DNA of 64,000 bases from Sphingobium sp. DEHP117 (GCF_030867385.1 NZ_JAPFBJ010000002.1:783001-847000); one strand, 5' to 3'; shown: positions 35,206 to 43,787, counted from the first letter of the stretch. Notes: generated from the letters alone by a model not told the origin. Numbers and translations: made by a program.

Positions 35206-35985
35206 ATGGAGCTGACCCCCGAAATACTCGTACTCCTGGCGTTCGTTGCGGCTTCTGCCGGGTTCATCGATTCGATTGCCGGGGGCGGCGGCTTGTTGAC
35301 CATTCCCGCGCTGATGGCGGTTGGCTTGCCTCCTGTTCAGGCGATCGCGACGAACAAGTTTCAGGGCACCTTTGGTACAGGCGGGGCCTTCCTTGCTTAT
35401 GCCCGCAAGGGCCATATCGACTTCAGGCGGTTTATGCCGCACGCGATAGCGGCGGCGCTGGGCTCGGCGGGAGGGGCGTGGGCACTCCAGATTATCGATC
35501 CACGCTTTCTGGCGGGGCTGGTGCCGGTGCTGCTGATTGCGATGATCCTATATTATCTCGCCGCGCCCAAGGTGGATGACGACGACCGGCATCCTGCGGC
35601 GTCCTGGCCTTTGCTGCTCGCGGTAACAGCCGCCATTGGTTTCTACGACGGCTTTTTCGGGCCAGGAACCGGGTCTTTCTTCACGACCATGCTGATATTG
35701 CTCGGTGGCCTCGGCCTTCTGCGCGCGATCGCACATACCAAGCTGCTCAACTTCTCCACCAATCTTTCCGCACTGGTGCTGATGATCGCTGGCGGAAAGG
35801 TGGTCTGGCCCGCGGCGCTGGTAATGGCGGCGGGGAGCATCTGCGGCAACCAGATCGGCGCGCACACGGCCATGCGCTTCAATGGGCGGGGGGTGAGGCC
35901 GATCCTGATCCTCGTTTCCGCAGCGCTGACGTGGAAATTGCTGGCCGATCCGGCCAATCCGCTCCGCCACTGGCTCGGCGTCTGA
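35206..35985 (+). CDS. TSUP-family (sulfite exporter TauE/SafE) membrane protein
   Basis: A 259-residue protein with about eight membrane segments and the two TSUP repeats: GFIDSIAGGGGLLTIPAL and ATNKFQGTFGTGGA in the first half, and GFYDGFFGPGTGSFF and HTKLLNFSTNLSAL in the second. The family moves sulfite, sulfonates or other organic anions across the inner membrane. The direct link to the adjacent oxidase genes is unclear. ATG at 35206 starts the fold; the longer frame adds unlike sequence. Confidence 0.88.
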   Translation: MELTPEILVLLAFVAASAGFIDSIAGGGGLLTIPALMAVGLPPVQAIATNKFQGTFGTGGAFLAYARKGHIDFRRFMPHAIAAALGSAGGAWALQIIDPRFLAGLVPVLLIAMILYYLAAPKVDDDDRHPAASWPLLLAVTAAIGFYDGFFGPGTGSFFTTMLILLGGLGLLRAIAHTKLLNFSTNLSALVLMIAGGKVVWPAALVMAAGSICGNQIGAHTAMRFNGRGVRPILILVSAALTWKLLADPANPLRHWLGV

Positions 35986-36080
35986 CACTATCCGCGCGCC
36001 GCCCGGCGCCCAATACGCATTTTGTGCCATTGCGAGCAAAGCCCCCAGAGCGCACCCTGCCGGTGAAACGGGGGTAAGAC

Positions 36081-37334
36081 ATGCGCAACGGCCCGCTCGC
36101 CCGGCGAGATATGTTGAAAGGATCTCTGGCGGCAGGAGGCCTGCTGGGCTTGCAAGCCTGCGCATCCGCGCCAGCGGCCCGGTTGGCGAGTGCCGCCGGC
36201 AGTAGGTTGTCCAAGCCCCGGCTGGTGCCGATGCGGATAACGCCGGACCAGCTCATCGACGTGAAATGCTGCATCCGCCCCCTGCGTGCGGCGGGGCCAA
36301 ATCTCGCCACGGAGATGGTGGGCGATACCCTGGTCGTTCACAATTATGGTCATGGCGGGAGCGGCTGGTCGCTCTCCTGGGGATCGGCTGAAATCGCGGT
36401 GGGCAAGGCGCTGTCGGTGCTGCCCAGCGAAATCGCGGTGATCGGCTGCGGCATCGTGGGCCTCACCGCCGCCGTGGTGGCGCAGCGGGCGGGCCTCAAG
36501 GTGACGATTTACGCGCGCGACATGCTGCCCCGCACGCGCTCCTTCCGCGCCAGTGGCTCGTTCACGCCGGACGCGCGGGTCGCGCTACTCGAACCTGCGG
36601 GGCCAAACTTCCCCGCCTTGTGGGAGCAGATGACCCGCCTTTCCTGGAAGACCTTTCGCACCTATCTGGGCGTTACCGGAAATCCGGTGGAGTTCAGCGA
36701 TTCCTATCAGGTTTCCGACAAGCCGATCGAACGCCGCACCTACCCGCGCGACCCCGCGATAACGGACAGCTACGCCACCAAAGGCCTGCCTCTGCAAAGC
36801 GCGGAGTTCGCGCACCTTTCCTCCCGCATTCGGGACATCGTTCCGCAGGCGGTGCCGCTCAGCCCGGAGGAAAACCCATTCCCCACCCCCTACGCCACCC
36901 GCACATCGCAGATGCATTTCAACTTCGCGAGCTATGGCCACCTGCTGATGAGCGAATTCTTCGAGCGCGGCGGCGCGTTCGTGATGCGGGATTTTCATAC
37001 GCCTGCCGAAGTGGCGACGCTGAAGGAGAAGGTGGTGATCCACTCGAGCGGCTATGCCGCGCGAGACCTGTGGAAGGACCGCACGATCATACCCGTTCGA
37101 GGCCAGACCGGGTGGCTCGTGCCCCAGCCCGAGGCCAACTATGGCGTCCGCTACAACAATGTGTCGCTGCTGTCGAAATCGGACGGGGTGGTGGTGATGA
37201 ACAACAACCCCGACCTGGGCGATATGCTGGGCGTGGGCAATAGCATGGAACTGCCCGTCCGTGCGGACATCGAGGCGGGCCTTCAGATCATGGCACCGCT
37301 GTTTGCTCCGCAACCTCCTGCGAGGCCCGCCTGA
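36081..37334 (+). CDS. Exported FAD oxidoreductase, circularly permuted D-amino-acid-oxidase fold
   Basis: A 417-residue protein. Residues 1-30 form a Tat signal (LARRDMLKGSLAAGG) with a possible lipobox LQAC. Residues ~53-112 hold what is normally the C-terminal end of D-amino-acid oxidases: CIRPLRAAGP (the substrate Arg region) and VVHNYGHGGSGWSLSWG. Only then comes the FAD Rossmann start, AVIGCGIVGLTAA (residues ~118-130), which is normally N-terminal. The order of the fold is therefore swapped. The end, VRGQTGWLVPQPEANYG, fits the usual middle. Substrate is probably an amine or D-amino acid in the periplasm (inference). A cytochrome c gene follows 42 bases on. Confidence 0.85.
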   Translation: MRNGPLARRDMLKGSLAAGGLLGLQACASAPAARLASAAGSRLSKPRLVPMRITPDQLIDVKCCIRPLRAAGPNLATEMVGDTLVVHNYGHGGSGWSLSWGSAEIAVGKALSVLPSEIAVIGCGIVGLTAAVVAQRAGLKVTIYARDMLPRTRSFRASGSFTPDARVALLEPAGPNFPALWEQMTRLSWKTFRTYLGVTGNPVEFSDSYQVSDKPIERRTYPRDPAITDSYATKGLPLQSAEFAHLSSRIRDIVPQAVPLSPEENPFPTPYATRTSQMHFNFASYGHLLMSEFFERGGAFVMRDFHTPAEVATLKEKVVIHSSGYAARDLWKDRTIIPVRGQTGWLVPQPEANYGVRYNNVSLLSKSDGVVVMNNNPDLGDMLGVGNSMELPVRADIEAGLQIMAPLFAPQPPARPA

Positions 37335-37376
37335 GATGGCGCCTGGTCGACAGTCTCTCCCCAAAGAAGGAGGCAA

Positions 37377-37847
37377 ATGATGCGTATCGCCCGCGCGACT
37401 TTGGGAGTGGCCGCGATGCTGGCCTGCGGGGCAATCGCCGGTGCCGTGTTCAGCGCTCCCGCGCCAGCCGCATCTGCTCCCGCAACCCGAAGCGTTACCA
37501 CCGCCAGCGGGGTATATAGCGCAGCGCAGGCGGAGGAGGGATCCCGCCTCTATGCCGTGCGGTGCGCCATGTGCCACGGCCAGATGCTGGAAGGCACGAT
37601 GGAAACGCCCGCGCTCAGGGGCAAGTTCGTCGCCAACTGGGCGCGCAGCCCGGTCGGCCATCTGTTCGATTATGTCAGCAAGGCGATGCCGCAGTTTGCT
37701 CCCGGCTCGCTGTCCCCTGCCGAAAACGCGGCGATCGTTGCGTTTCTGTTGCGCGAGAACGGGATGCGGGCCGGAAACAGCCCGCTCTCCTCTGATCCCG
37801 AAGTGCTGAAAACCATCACATTCATGCCGGATGGGCCGGCGCGCTGA
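37377..37847 (+). CDS. Periplasmic cytochrome c
   Basis: A 156-residue protein with a signal peptide or N-terminal anchor (ATLGVAAMLACGAIAGAVF), heme motif CAMCHG and a candidate axial methionine in KAMPQFAPG. AAGGAGG precedes the start; a second ATG follows at once. It lies 42 bases after the permuted oxidase and is likely its electron acceptor. It could also serve the convergent GMC dehydrogenase, which lacks a cytochrome subunit gene here (inference). Confidence 0.88.
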   Translation: MMRIARATLGVAAMLACGAIAGAVFSAPAPAASAPATRSVTTASGVYSAAQAEEGSRLYAVRCAMCHGQMLEGTMETPALRGKFVANWARSPVGHLFDYVSKAMPQFAPGSLSPAENAAIVAFLLRENGMRAGNSPLSSDPEVLKTITFMPDGPAR

Positions 37848-37849
37848 GA

Positions 37850-37983
37850 CTAGAGCGCGGTTCGTTAAATCTGACGCAAGATGCGCGCTCTATCTTTTTG
37901 TTTTGTCGCATCGTTTTTTTTGCCAAAAACCGGTTCCCATCCTTCGACACGCTCTGGACAGGCTTTTGCGCACGATGCTCTAT
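37850..37983. repeat. CTAG-type short interspersed repeat, copy at a stop codon
   Basis: CTAGAGCGCGGTTCGTTAAA to GCGCACGATGCTCTATA. The right end overlaps the GMC gene's stop codon (37980-37982), so the repeat supplies or abuts the end of that reading frame. It separates the convergent cytochrome c and GMC genes. Confidence 0.8.
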
Positions 37984-39629
37984 ATCTCGTTCGCGCGGGC
38001 GAACTTGGCGATATGGTCTGCGGCGCGGAAGGCGAGTGCCTCGATCGTCTGCGTCGGCTGCCCACGGCCAGACGTCACCATGCTTGATCCGTCGCACAGG
38101 AACAGGTTTTTCACATCGTGCGTGCGGTGATATTTGTCGATCACCGAGGTTGCGGGATCGTTGCCCATGCGGCAGGTGCCGAGCAGGTGCACACCGCCGC
38201 TCGCCTCGCCTACCTCGCTGGGGTCGATCTGCACCGCGCCCGCAGCGTCCATGATCTCGACCGCGCGCTCGACCTGCCACTTCGCATGTTTAACGTCGTC
38301 CGGGTGGTCCTTGTAGGTCACGCGGATGGCGGGCACGCCCCAGGCGTCCTTCAGCTCCGGGTCGATATCGACACGGTTCGTCTCCTGCGGCAGCGATGTG
38401 CCGTGGCCCGAGCAGTTCATCCAGTAGGTGTAGGACTCCAGATACTCCTTGTACTTCGGCCCCCAGGTCGGCGTCCCTTCGGGTACGCGCTGGCCCCAGG
38501 TGAGCGGGCCGCCGGAGCGCGCATCGAAACCGCCGCCGCCATAGAAGCCGCGCTTGGGGTCGGAGTCGTAGAAGTCGTGCATGATGCGGGTGACGTTGGC
38601 GCCCTTATACTCGTTGAGCGGATGCTCGAACCGCGCCATCGCCCCGCCGCCCTTGTTGAACATGAGGTTGCGCCCCACGACGCCGCTGGAATTGGCGAGG
38701 CCCTGCTCGAACCCGCTTGTCGCCGAGTTGAGCAGCAATTTTGGCGTTTCGGCCCCGTTGGCGCACACCACTACCGCGCGGGCGTTCTGGAACTGCTCCT
38801 TGCGGTCGCTGTCGTAATAATAGACACCCGTGGCGCGCCCGGCCTTGTTCATGCCGATGCGGAAGACATAGCTCTCGGAGCGCACCTCACAGCGGCCAGT
38901 AGCCTCCGCTTCCGGGATCACCGTCCACACCGACGACGACTTGGCCATCACCTCGCAAGCAAACCCGCCGCACAGGCCGCACTGGATGCAGGGCGGGCGG
39001 TCTTTGTAAAAGGTGGAGTTGATCGCAAGCGGCGCGGGAAAAGGGTGCAGCCCAAGCTTGCGCGCGCCACGCTCGAACAGGACGCCAGACGATTTAACGG
39101 GCAAAGGCGGCATCGGATACGGCTTGCTGCGCCACGGATCGAACGGGCTTGCGCCCGCCAGCCCCGAGACGCCGACCTCCCACTCCACCTTGGTGTAATA
39201 AGGCTCCAGCTCGGCATAGGTGATCGGCCAGTCAACCAGGTTCGCGCCCGCGATTGGCCCCCACCGGCTGCCCTCGATAAAGTCGATCTCATGCAGGCGC
39301 CAGAAATTGGCGTTGAAGTGCGCGCTGCTGCCTCCGACCACGCGCGCGTAGGTCAACGGATTGCGGCCGCTGACGCGCTCGGCCTTCTTGCTGGCATCCG
39401 ATCGGAAGGTCTGCGGATTGGTGGCGGGGTTGTTGGTGATGCCCGAGAGCTGGCGGTATTTCAGCTCGTCATGCTCGAACTCGTGCGCCGCCATGCGCGG
39501 GCCCTGCTCCATCACGACGACGCTGTTGCCAGCCCGGGCCAGCTCGCGCGCCATGATCCCGCCCGATGCGCCGGAACCGACGATGACGAAGTCCACTGTC
39601 TCGCTGGCCTTGTATGTCTTGCTCGGCAT
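37980..39629 (-). CDS. GMC-family dehydrogenase, large flavoprotein subunit
   Basis: A 549-residue FAD protein of the gluconate 2-dehydrogenase large-subunit type. Motifs: VIVGSGASGGIMARELA (FAD), RVVGGSSAHFNANFWR, CIQCGLCGGFACEV (cysteine-rich insert of this group) and the C-terminal HLLGTCRMGNDPATSVID and FLCDGSSM. It oxidises alcohols, aldoses or related groups. It has no signal peptide; export is expected through the Tat-carrying small subunit encoded 11 bases upstream. GGAGCG precedes the ATG at 39629. Confidence 0.9.
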   Translation of the reverse strand: MPSKTYKASETVDFVIVGSGASGGIMARELARAGNSVVVMEQGPRMAAHEFEHDELKYRQLSGITNNPATNPQTFRSDASKKAERVSGRNPLTYARVVGGSSAHFNANFWRLHEIDFIEGSRWGPIAGANLVDWPITYAELEPYYTKVEWEVGVSGLAGASPFDPWRSKPYPMPPLPVKSSGVLFERGARKLGLHPFPAPLAINSTFYKDRPPCIQCGLCGGFACEVMAKSSSVWTVIPEAEATGRCEVRSESYVFRIGMNKAGRATGVYYYDSDRKEQFQNARAVVVCANGAETPKLLLNSATSGFEQGLANSSGVVGRNLMFNKGGGAMARFEHPLNEYKGANVTRIMHDFYDSDPKRGFYGGGGFDARSGGPLTWGQRVPEGTPTWGPKYKEYLESYTYWMNCSGHGTSLPQETNRVDIDPELKDAWGVPAIRVTYKDHPDDVKHAKWQVERAVEIMDAAGAVQIDPSEVGEASGGVHLLGTCRMGNDPATSVIDKYHRTHDVKNLFLCDGSSMVTSGRGQPTQTIEALAFRAADHIAKFARANEI

Positions 39630-39640
39630 GGGGCGCTCCG

Positions 39641-40267
39641 TCAGGCGGTGTAGGGCTTGGTGCCGGGATAGGGCTCGAACCCCGGATAATCCTTGTCGTA
39701 ATAGCCGAAGGGCGGCTCCCAATAATGGTTGTCCTCCACGCCGATCAGCTTCCAGCCGAGATTGTCGTGGTTGCCGCCATATTTGGGCAGGGCGATGAGG
39801 CCGAGCACCGTGAGCCGCCGCACAGCCGTGAAGAACGGCGTCTTTTCCACCTGCTGCAACCACAGCTGTTGTTGCGCATCGGGCGCGGCGGAAAAGGGCT
39901 TGTCAGCTCCAAAGCGCGCCGCATAGCCACGGCCGAACTCGGCCAGGCCCTGGCGGAAGGCGGGAAGCTGAGCCGCAAAGAAGCTGCCCAGCGCATTGTC
40001 TATGAAATAGAGCACGCGGGCCTCGCGCGCGCCGGGTGTGGCGCCGCCGGGAACGATCTGGTTGACTATCGCGTCCACCTCCGCCGCCTCAGCGGGGCTC
40101 AACGTGGACAGTGTGGTGGGTGCGGCGTCATGCGCGCCGTGTCCGCCATGTCCGCTGTGCTCGGCGGCTGCCGCGATCTGCGGCCAGTTCAGCGTGATCC
40201 AGCCGGCGCTGGCGAGATTACCAACGGCCGCGAGAAACTGGCGGCGCGAGGGGGGCGATTGGTCCAA
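39641..40267 (-). CDS. Gluconate 2-dehydrogenase subunit 3-type small subunit
   Basis: A 208-residue protein starting MDQSPPSRRQFLAAVGNLAS, with a Tat motif SRRQFLAAV at the N-terminus. The body fits the gluconate_2-dh3 family (TLSPAEAAEVDAIVNQIVPG, FIDNALG, LPKYGGN, GYYDKDYPG). It escorts the large subunit through Tat. A TTG at 40267 after AGGGAGCATCAG is preferred; an ATG at 40306 is possible. It is the first gene of the pair, 11 bases before the large subunit. Confidence 0.85.
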   Translation of the reverse strand: MDQSPPSRRQFLAAVGNLASAGWITLNWPQIAAAAEHSGHGGHGAHDAAPTTLSTLSPAEAAEVDAIVNQIVPGGATPGAREARVLYFIDNALGSFFAAQLPAFRQGLAEFGRGYAARFGADKPFSAAPDAQQQLWLQQVEKTPFFTAVRRLTVLGLIALPKYGGNHDNLGWKLIGVEDNHYWEPPFGYYDKDYPGFEPYPGTKPYTA

Positions 40268-40686
40268 CTGATGCTCCCTTGCTGGCTGAAGGCCATAAGG
40301 CGGCATCGCATGCGCACAGGAGGGAGCGAATACGGCTAACTGCGCATTGACGCTCTGCCGGTCAGGCTTTTCAGACGAGGACCGCCTGGGAGGATTGGAA
40401 ATTGACCAGTAATCCCGCGATCGGAGCAGGCTGTGTCGATCTTGATCCTGATGATCAGTCTCGACTCGGCTCCGACACATGAAAACGCGCCGTTTATGGT
40501 ACTGGTTAACGAGGGATGAGCCTTCCGGCCCGCGTTTCCGGATTCTGACCGCTAGCCGTTAGAAACTGGATTACCCTTTGAAATATAACAAAAAAGGCGG
40601 TCAGGGATCGCCCTGCCCGAGAATTGATCCATTTCGTCGCAAAGTGTATATGTCGTCTTATCCGTTTTTCGGATGGGGGAGATGAC
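40268..40686. promoter_or_regulatory. Divergent region, GMC operon / luxR
   Basis: About 420 gene-free bases. A minus-strand hairpin (GGCGATC/GACCGCC, 40596-40612, one mismatch) followed by T6 lies at 40590-40612 and resembles a terminator or attenuator. ATCCG-TTTTT-CGGAT (40660-40674) lies just before the luxR ribosome binding site. CTGATGATCAG (40448-40458) is a short palindrome. No lux-box consensus is clear. Confidence 0.45.
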
Positions 40687-41436
40687 ATGCCACAGCTGGC
40701 AGAGGTCAATCGTTTCATAGAGCTATCGCGCAAGGCGCGCTCTTTGGACGGGCTGAACCTCGTTCTCGACGCTGTAACGCAAGAAATGGGCTTCGATTAT
40801 TACGCCCTGGTGCAGCATGTAGACATCCGCCGCAGCAATTCCCAGGATACCATCTGGCTCGAAAACTACCCCAAGAGCTGGGCCGAGGCATTCGTCGCGC
40901 ATGGCCTCTATGCAAGCGACCCGATCCACGTCGCGAGCCAGAGCACGAATGTCGGCTTTTTGTGGTCCGATGTCTGCAATATCATCAAGATGACCGCCCA
41001 CCACCGCCGCGTGCTGGAACAGGCGCAGCGCGAGGGGCTTGGCGACGGGTTCACGGTTCCCGCCCATTTGCCGGGGGTATCCAACGGAACCTGCAGCTTC
41101 GGTGTCAAATACGGCAGGGACGTTCCCGAAGAGAATCTCATGATGGCGCAGCTGGTCGGTGCATTCGCATTCGAAGCCGGTCGCAAGATCGCCGTGCAGA
41201 GAGCCAAGGATGAGTATGAGAAGCCGAAGCTGACGACGCGTCAGCTCGAATGCCTCACGCTGATAGCGCGGGGCAAGACCGACGGGGAGATCGCCACCAT
41301 TCTTGGCGTGAAGGAAAGTACGGTCCGCGATTATGTCGAGGAGGCCTGCGCCCGCTATGATGTGAGGAGGCGGGTGCAGCTGGTGGTGAGAAGCATCCAT
41401 GACGGGCAGCTGACCCTGCGTGACGCGATAGGATAG
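40687..41436 (+). CDS. LuxR-family autoinducer-binding transcription factor
   Basis: A 249-residue protein with an N-terminal autoinducer-binding domain (ENYPKSWAEAFVAHGLYASD, DPIHVAS, GFLWSDV, GLGDGFTVPAHLPG) and a C-terminal LuxR HTH (LTTRQLECLTLIARGKTDGE, IATILGVKESTVRDYVEE). It senses acyl-homoserine lactones and binds DNA. The ATG at 40687 follows GGGGGAG; a longer upstream start is not needed. It is transcribed toward luxI, with 85 bases between them. Confidence 0.92.
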   Translation: MPQLAEVNRFIELSRKARSLDGLNLVLDAVTQEMGFDYYALVQHVDIRRSNSQDTIWLENYPKSWAEAFVAHGLYASDPIHVASQSTNVGFLWSDVCNIIKMTAHHRRVLEQAQREGLGDGFTVPAHLPGVSNGTCSFGVKYGRDVPEENLMMAQLVGAFAFEAGRKIAVQRAKDEYEKPKLTTRQLECLTLIARGKTDGEIATILGVKESTVRDYVEEACARYDVRRRVQLVVRSIHDGQLTLRDAIG

Positions 41437-41449
41437 CCTCAATCCTTCC

Positions 41450-41517
41450 CCCCGTTTCTACGGGGAGAAACAAAAATGCGCTCAAGGCATCATCCCATCT
41501 TCCGAATAGGGAGATGG
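41450..41517 (+). promoter_or_regulatory. Two inverted repeats before luxI, one over its ribosome binding site
   Basis: CCCCGT-TTCT-ACGGGG (41450-41465) is a perfect inverted repeat just after the luxR stop. CCATCTTCC (41495-41503) pairs with GGGAGATGG (41509-41517) with one G-T pair; the right arm contains the GGGAG ribosome binding site of luxI (ATG 41522). The first could be a lux box or terminator, the second could hide the site in mRNA. Confidence 0.5.
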
Positions 41518-41521
41518 CACG

Positions 41522-42145
41522 ATGATCAACTGCGTTTCTTCAAGGAGTATGAAGCAGCACGAAGCGGCCCTTGACGGCATGTTCAGGGACCGAAAGCGCG
41601 TCTTCGTTGACATATTGAAATGGGACATACCCGTAGATGGGCCTTACGAACGGGATCAGTTCGATGATGAATATGCCGAATATATCATCATGTGCGATCC
41701 TCGATCGGAGCGTCATCTCGGATCCCTGCGAATATTGCGGACCGACCGACCCCACATATTGGGAGATGTATTCCCGATGCTCTGCGAGGACGAAGTTCCG
41801 ACCGGGCCGGAATACCGCGAACTGACGCGGCTCTGCCTGTCGCCCGATCTGCGGGCGGCGCAGCGGCTTGAGGTGCGCAACCGGCTCTTCACCACGGCGG
41901 TCGAATATGCCCTGCTGAATGATATTCAGGGCTATACCGGCGTGGCGGCCATCAGCTGGTATGCGCAGCTTCTGTCGCTTGGCTGGCGATGCACCCCATT
42001 GGGATTTCCCCTCTTGATCGACGGGGAACGGGTGGCTGCACTGCTCGCCCATATCGAGCACGACACGATCAATCTTTTCCGAGAAGCCGGAACCTACAAC
42101 AGCGGGGATCTCCAGATCGCGTACGATCTGCGCCGCGCTGCCTAA
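41522..42145 (+). CDS. Acyl-homoserine-lactone synthase (LuxI family)
   Basis: A 207-residue autoinducer synthase. It has the family core: FRDRKRVFVDILKWDIP with conserved Arg, Phe and Trp, the acidic DQFDDEYAEYI, GSLRILRTDRPHIL, FPMLC and ELTRLCLSPD with the ExTR catalytic motif. It makes AHL from S-adenosylmethionine and an acyl carrier or CoA. The length is normal. It is followed 25 bases later by a PhyH-family gene, a linkage known for several sphingomonads. Confidence 0.93.
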   Translation: MINCVSSRSMKQHEAALDGMFRDRKRVFVDILKWDIPVDGPYERDQFDDEYAEYIIMCDPRSERHLGSLRILRTDRPHILGDVFPMLCEDEVPTGPEYRELTRLCLSPDLRAAQRLEVRNRLFTTAVEYALLNDIQGYTGVAAISWYAQLLSLGWRCTPLGFPLLIDGERVAALLAHIEHDTINLFREAGTYNSGDLQIAYDLRRAA

Positions 42146-42170
42146 TTTCTCATAAAGAAAGGAATTTTCC

Positions 42171-43076
42171 ATGGCCTATGCTGTCATGAATGATGTTGCG
42201 CGCCCTGACCTTGCCTTTCAGGCCCAGTATTGGGCGGGGCAGTTGCGGGAAAATGGATATGTGATCATTCCCGACGTTATCGACACGGATATCGTCGACG
42301 CGCTTCAGAACGACCTGATCGAGCGGTTCGACAAGACGCCGTTCTGCGACGGATTGTTCTATGGCGCCAATACCAAGCGGTTCGGGCGGTTGCTTGCGCT
42401 ATCGCGGCATTCGCAGGCGTTCATCCGCCATGACCTGATACTCGCGATCGTCAACCAGATACTCCGCCCCTATTGCAGCACGATCCAGCTCAACCTCACG
42501 CAGGCGCTGGAGGTGCATCCCGGTTCGCGCGCGCAGGTTCCGCATCGCGATCAGGACATGTGGGCAGGCCCCAAGGGCGAAGTCGAGTATCTCGTCAACG
42601 TCATGTGGCCGTTCACGCCCTACACCCGCGAAAATGGCGCCACGATGCTGTGGCCCGACAGCCACCGCCAGCAGGACCAGATGCTCCTCGACCCGGAGAA
42701 TAGGCTGGACGCGGAGATGGAGCCTGGGTCCGTGCTGCTGTTTCTGGGGTCGACGTTGCACAACGCCGGCGAAAACAGCAGCGACATGATACGCCGCGGC
42801 ATGATCGTCAGCTACTGTCTGGGCTGGCTCAAGCCCTATGAAAACCAGTGGCTGGCCTATCCTCCGGAAGTTGCCCGCACGTTCGACCCGGAGCTGGCGG
42901 CGCTGGTCGGCTACTGCCAGCATCAGCCCAACCTCGGCAATTATGAAGGCCAGTGCCCGTCTGTCCTGCTGAAGAATGATGTGCCGGAATTTCTTCATGC
43001 GATCGACGATCTGCGGCCGGACCAGGTGCAGATGGTCGAGGATTTCTACGCCGGACGCCTGCAGGCCGCCGCCTGA
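42171..43076 (+). CDS. Phytanoyl-CoA dioxygenase (PhyH) family protein
   Basis: A 301-residue Fe(II)/2-oxoglutarate oxygenase with HRD in QVPHRDQDMW (metal His and Asp), a distal His in TLHNAGEN and a 2-oxoglutarate-binding Arg in RRGMIVSY. The substrate is unknown; hydroxylation of an acyl chain, possibly the signal or a secondary metabolite, is inference. AAGGAA precedes the ATG, and the gene is 25 bases after luxI, so co-expression under quorum sensing is likely. Confidence 0.88.
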   Translation: MAYAVMNDVARPDLAFQAQYWAGQLRENGYVIIPDVIDTDIVDALQNDLIERFDKTPFCDGLFYGANTKRFGRLLALSRHSQAFIRHDLILAIVNQILRPYCSTIQLNLTQALEVHPGSRAQVPHRDQDMWAGPKGEVEYLVNVMWPFTPYTRENGATMLWPDSHRQQDQMLLDPENRLDAEMEPGSVLLFLGSTLHNAGENSSDMIRRGMIVSYCLGWLKPYENQWLAYPPEVARTFDPELAALVGYCQHQPNLGNYEGQCPSVLLKNDVPEFLHAIDDLRPDQVQMVEDFYAGRLQAAA

Positions 43077-43143
43077 GCGAGGTGACACGGGGAGCGGCTG
43101 CGGCTGCTCCCCCATCAACACAGACCGAAGCCGGGAAGTAACG

Positions 43144-43644
43144 ATGACAACAGCAACGTCGGAAAACGCCATAGCCCTTATCGAAGGCGAGCGGCAGCAG
43201 GGAATAGCTGCGAGGGCAGGTGAGACCTATGGCACGAAGTATGGCTCCGCGCATGGCGCGCCTTGCCACCACGGGCAAGTGCGATCGAAAATCCCGCTCG
43301 GGATAAGGGAAAAAGCTCTGGAGAATGCTCAGAGGTTATGGCTGCTACGCCGCAACAGAGAGGCAATGCTTTCAGCCTCTGGATATTCCCTGTCTTTTGG
43401 AGAGCCGATTTGGGATATGCTTCTCGACCTGTATATCTCTGAGTCCATTGGCCGCAAGATCAGCGTCTCCAGCCTGTGCCTTGCTGCCCATGTCCCCCAG
43501 ACTACTGCGCTTCGCTACCTTGGCGAAATGTTGGATGCAGGCCTTGCTTTGCGTGTCGACGACCCGAGGGACCTCCGCCGAAGCTTCGTCGAGCTCTCTG
43601 ATGATGCCTTCGAACTTCTCACCAAATTGTTCGTTCAGGAATAG
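43144..43644 (+). CDS. Winged-helix (MarR-like) putative regulator
   Basis: A 166-residue protein. The C-terminal half has a winged-helix pattern: ISVSSLCLAAHVPQTTALRY (helix-turn-helix) and MLDAGLALRVDDPRDLRRSF (wing). The N-terminal ~60 residues show no known domain. It lies 67 bases after phyH on the same strand and may be part of the quorum-sensing unit. GGAAG precedes the ATG. Whether it responds to a ligand is unknown. Confidence 0.7.
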   Translation: MTTATSENAIALIEGERQQGIAARAGETYGTKYGSAHGAPCHHGQVRSKIPLGIREKALENAQRLWLLRRNREAMLSASGYSLSFGEPIWDMLLDLYISESIGRKISVSSLCLAAHVPQTTALRYLGEMLDAGLALRVDDPRDLRRSFVELSDDAFELLTKLFVQE

Positions 43645-43760
43645 CGGCCCACCCGTGAGGAGGCCCCCTATCCAGCAGGCATCAGACATTGCTCCATTTT
43701 GGAGTATTCTGCGGGCAGGTGTTCAATGCGCCGACGGGCAGGGTGAGGCGCAGCCCAAAC

Positions 43761-43787
43761 AAAAAGGGCGACCAAATATGGCCGCCC
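43761..43787 (-). terminator. Orphan minus-strand terminator
   Basis: On the minus strand GGGCGGCC-ATATTT-GGTCGCCC is followed by TTTTTG. No minus-strand gene ends here within ~130 bases, so it may end a small RNA or a lost gene. It lies in the gene-free stretch 43645-43922. Confidence 0.5.

Noticed and set aside
40448..40458. CTGATGATCAG as a lux box
   Set aside because: Too short, and does not match the ~20-bp lux-box layout; kept only as a palindrome note.
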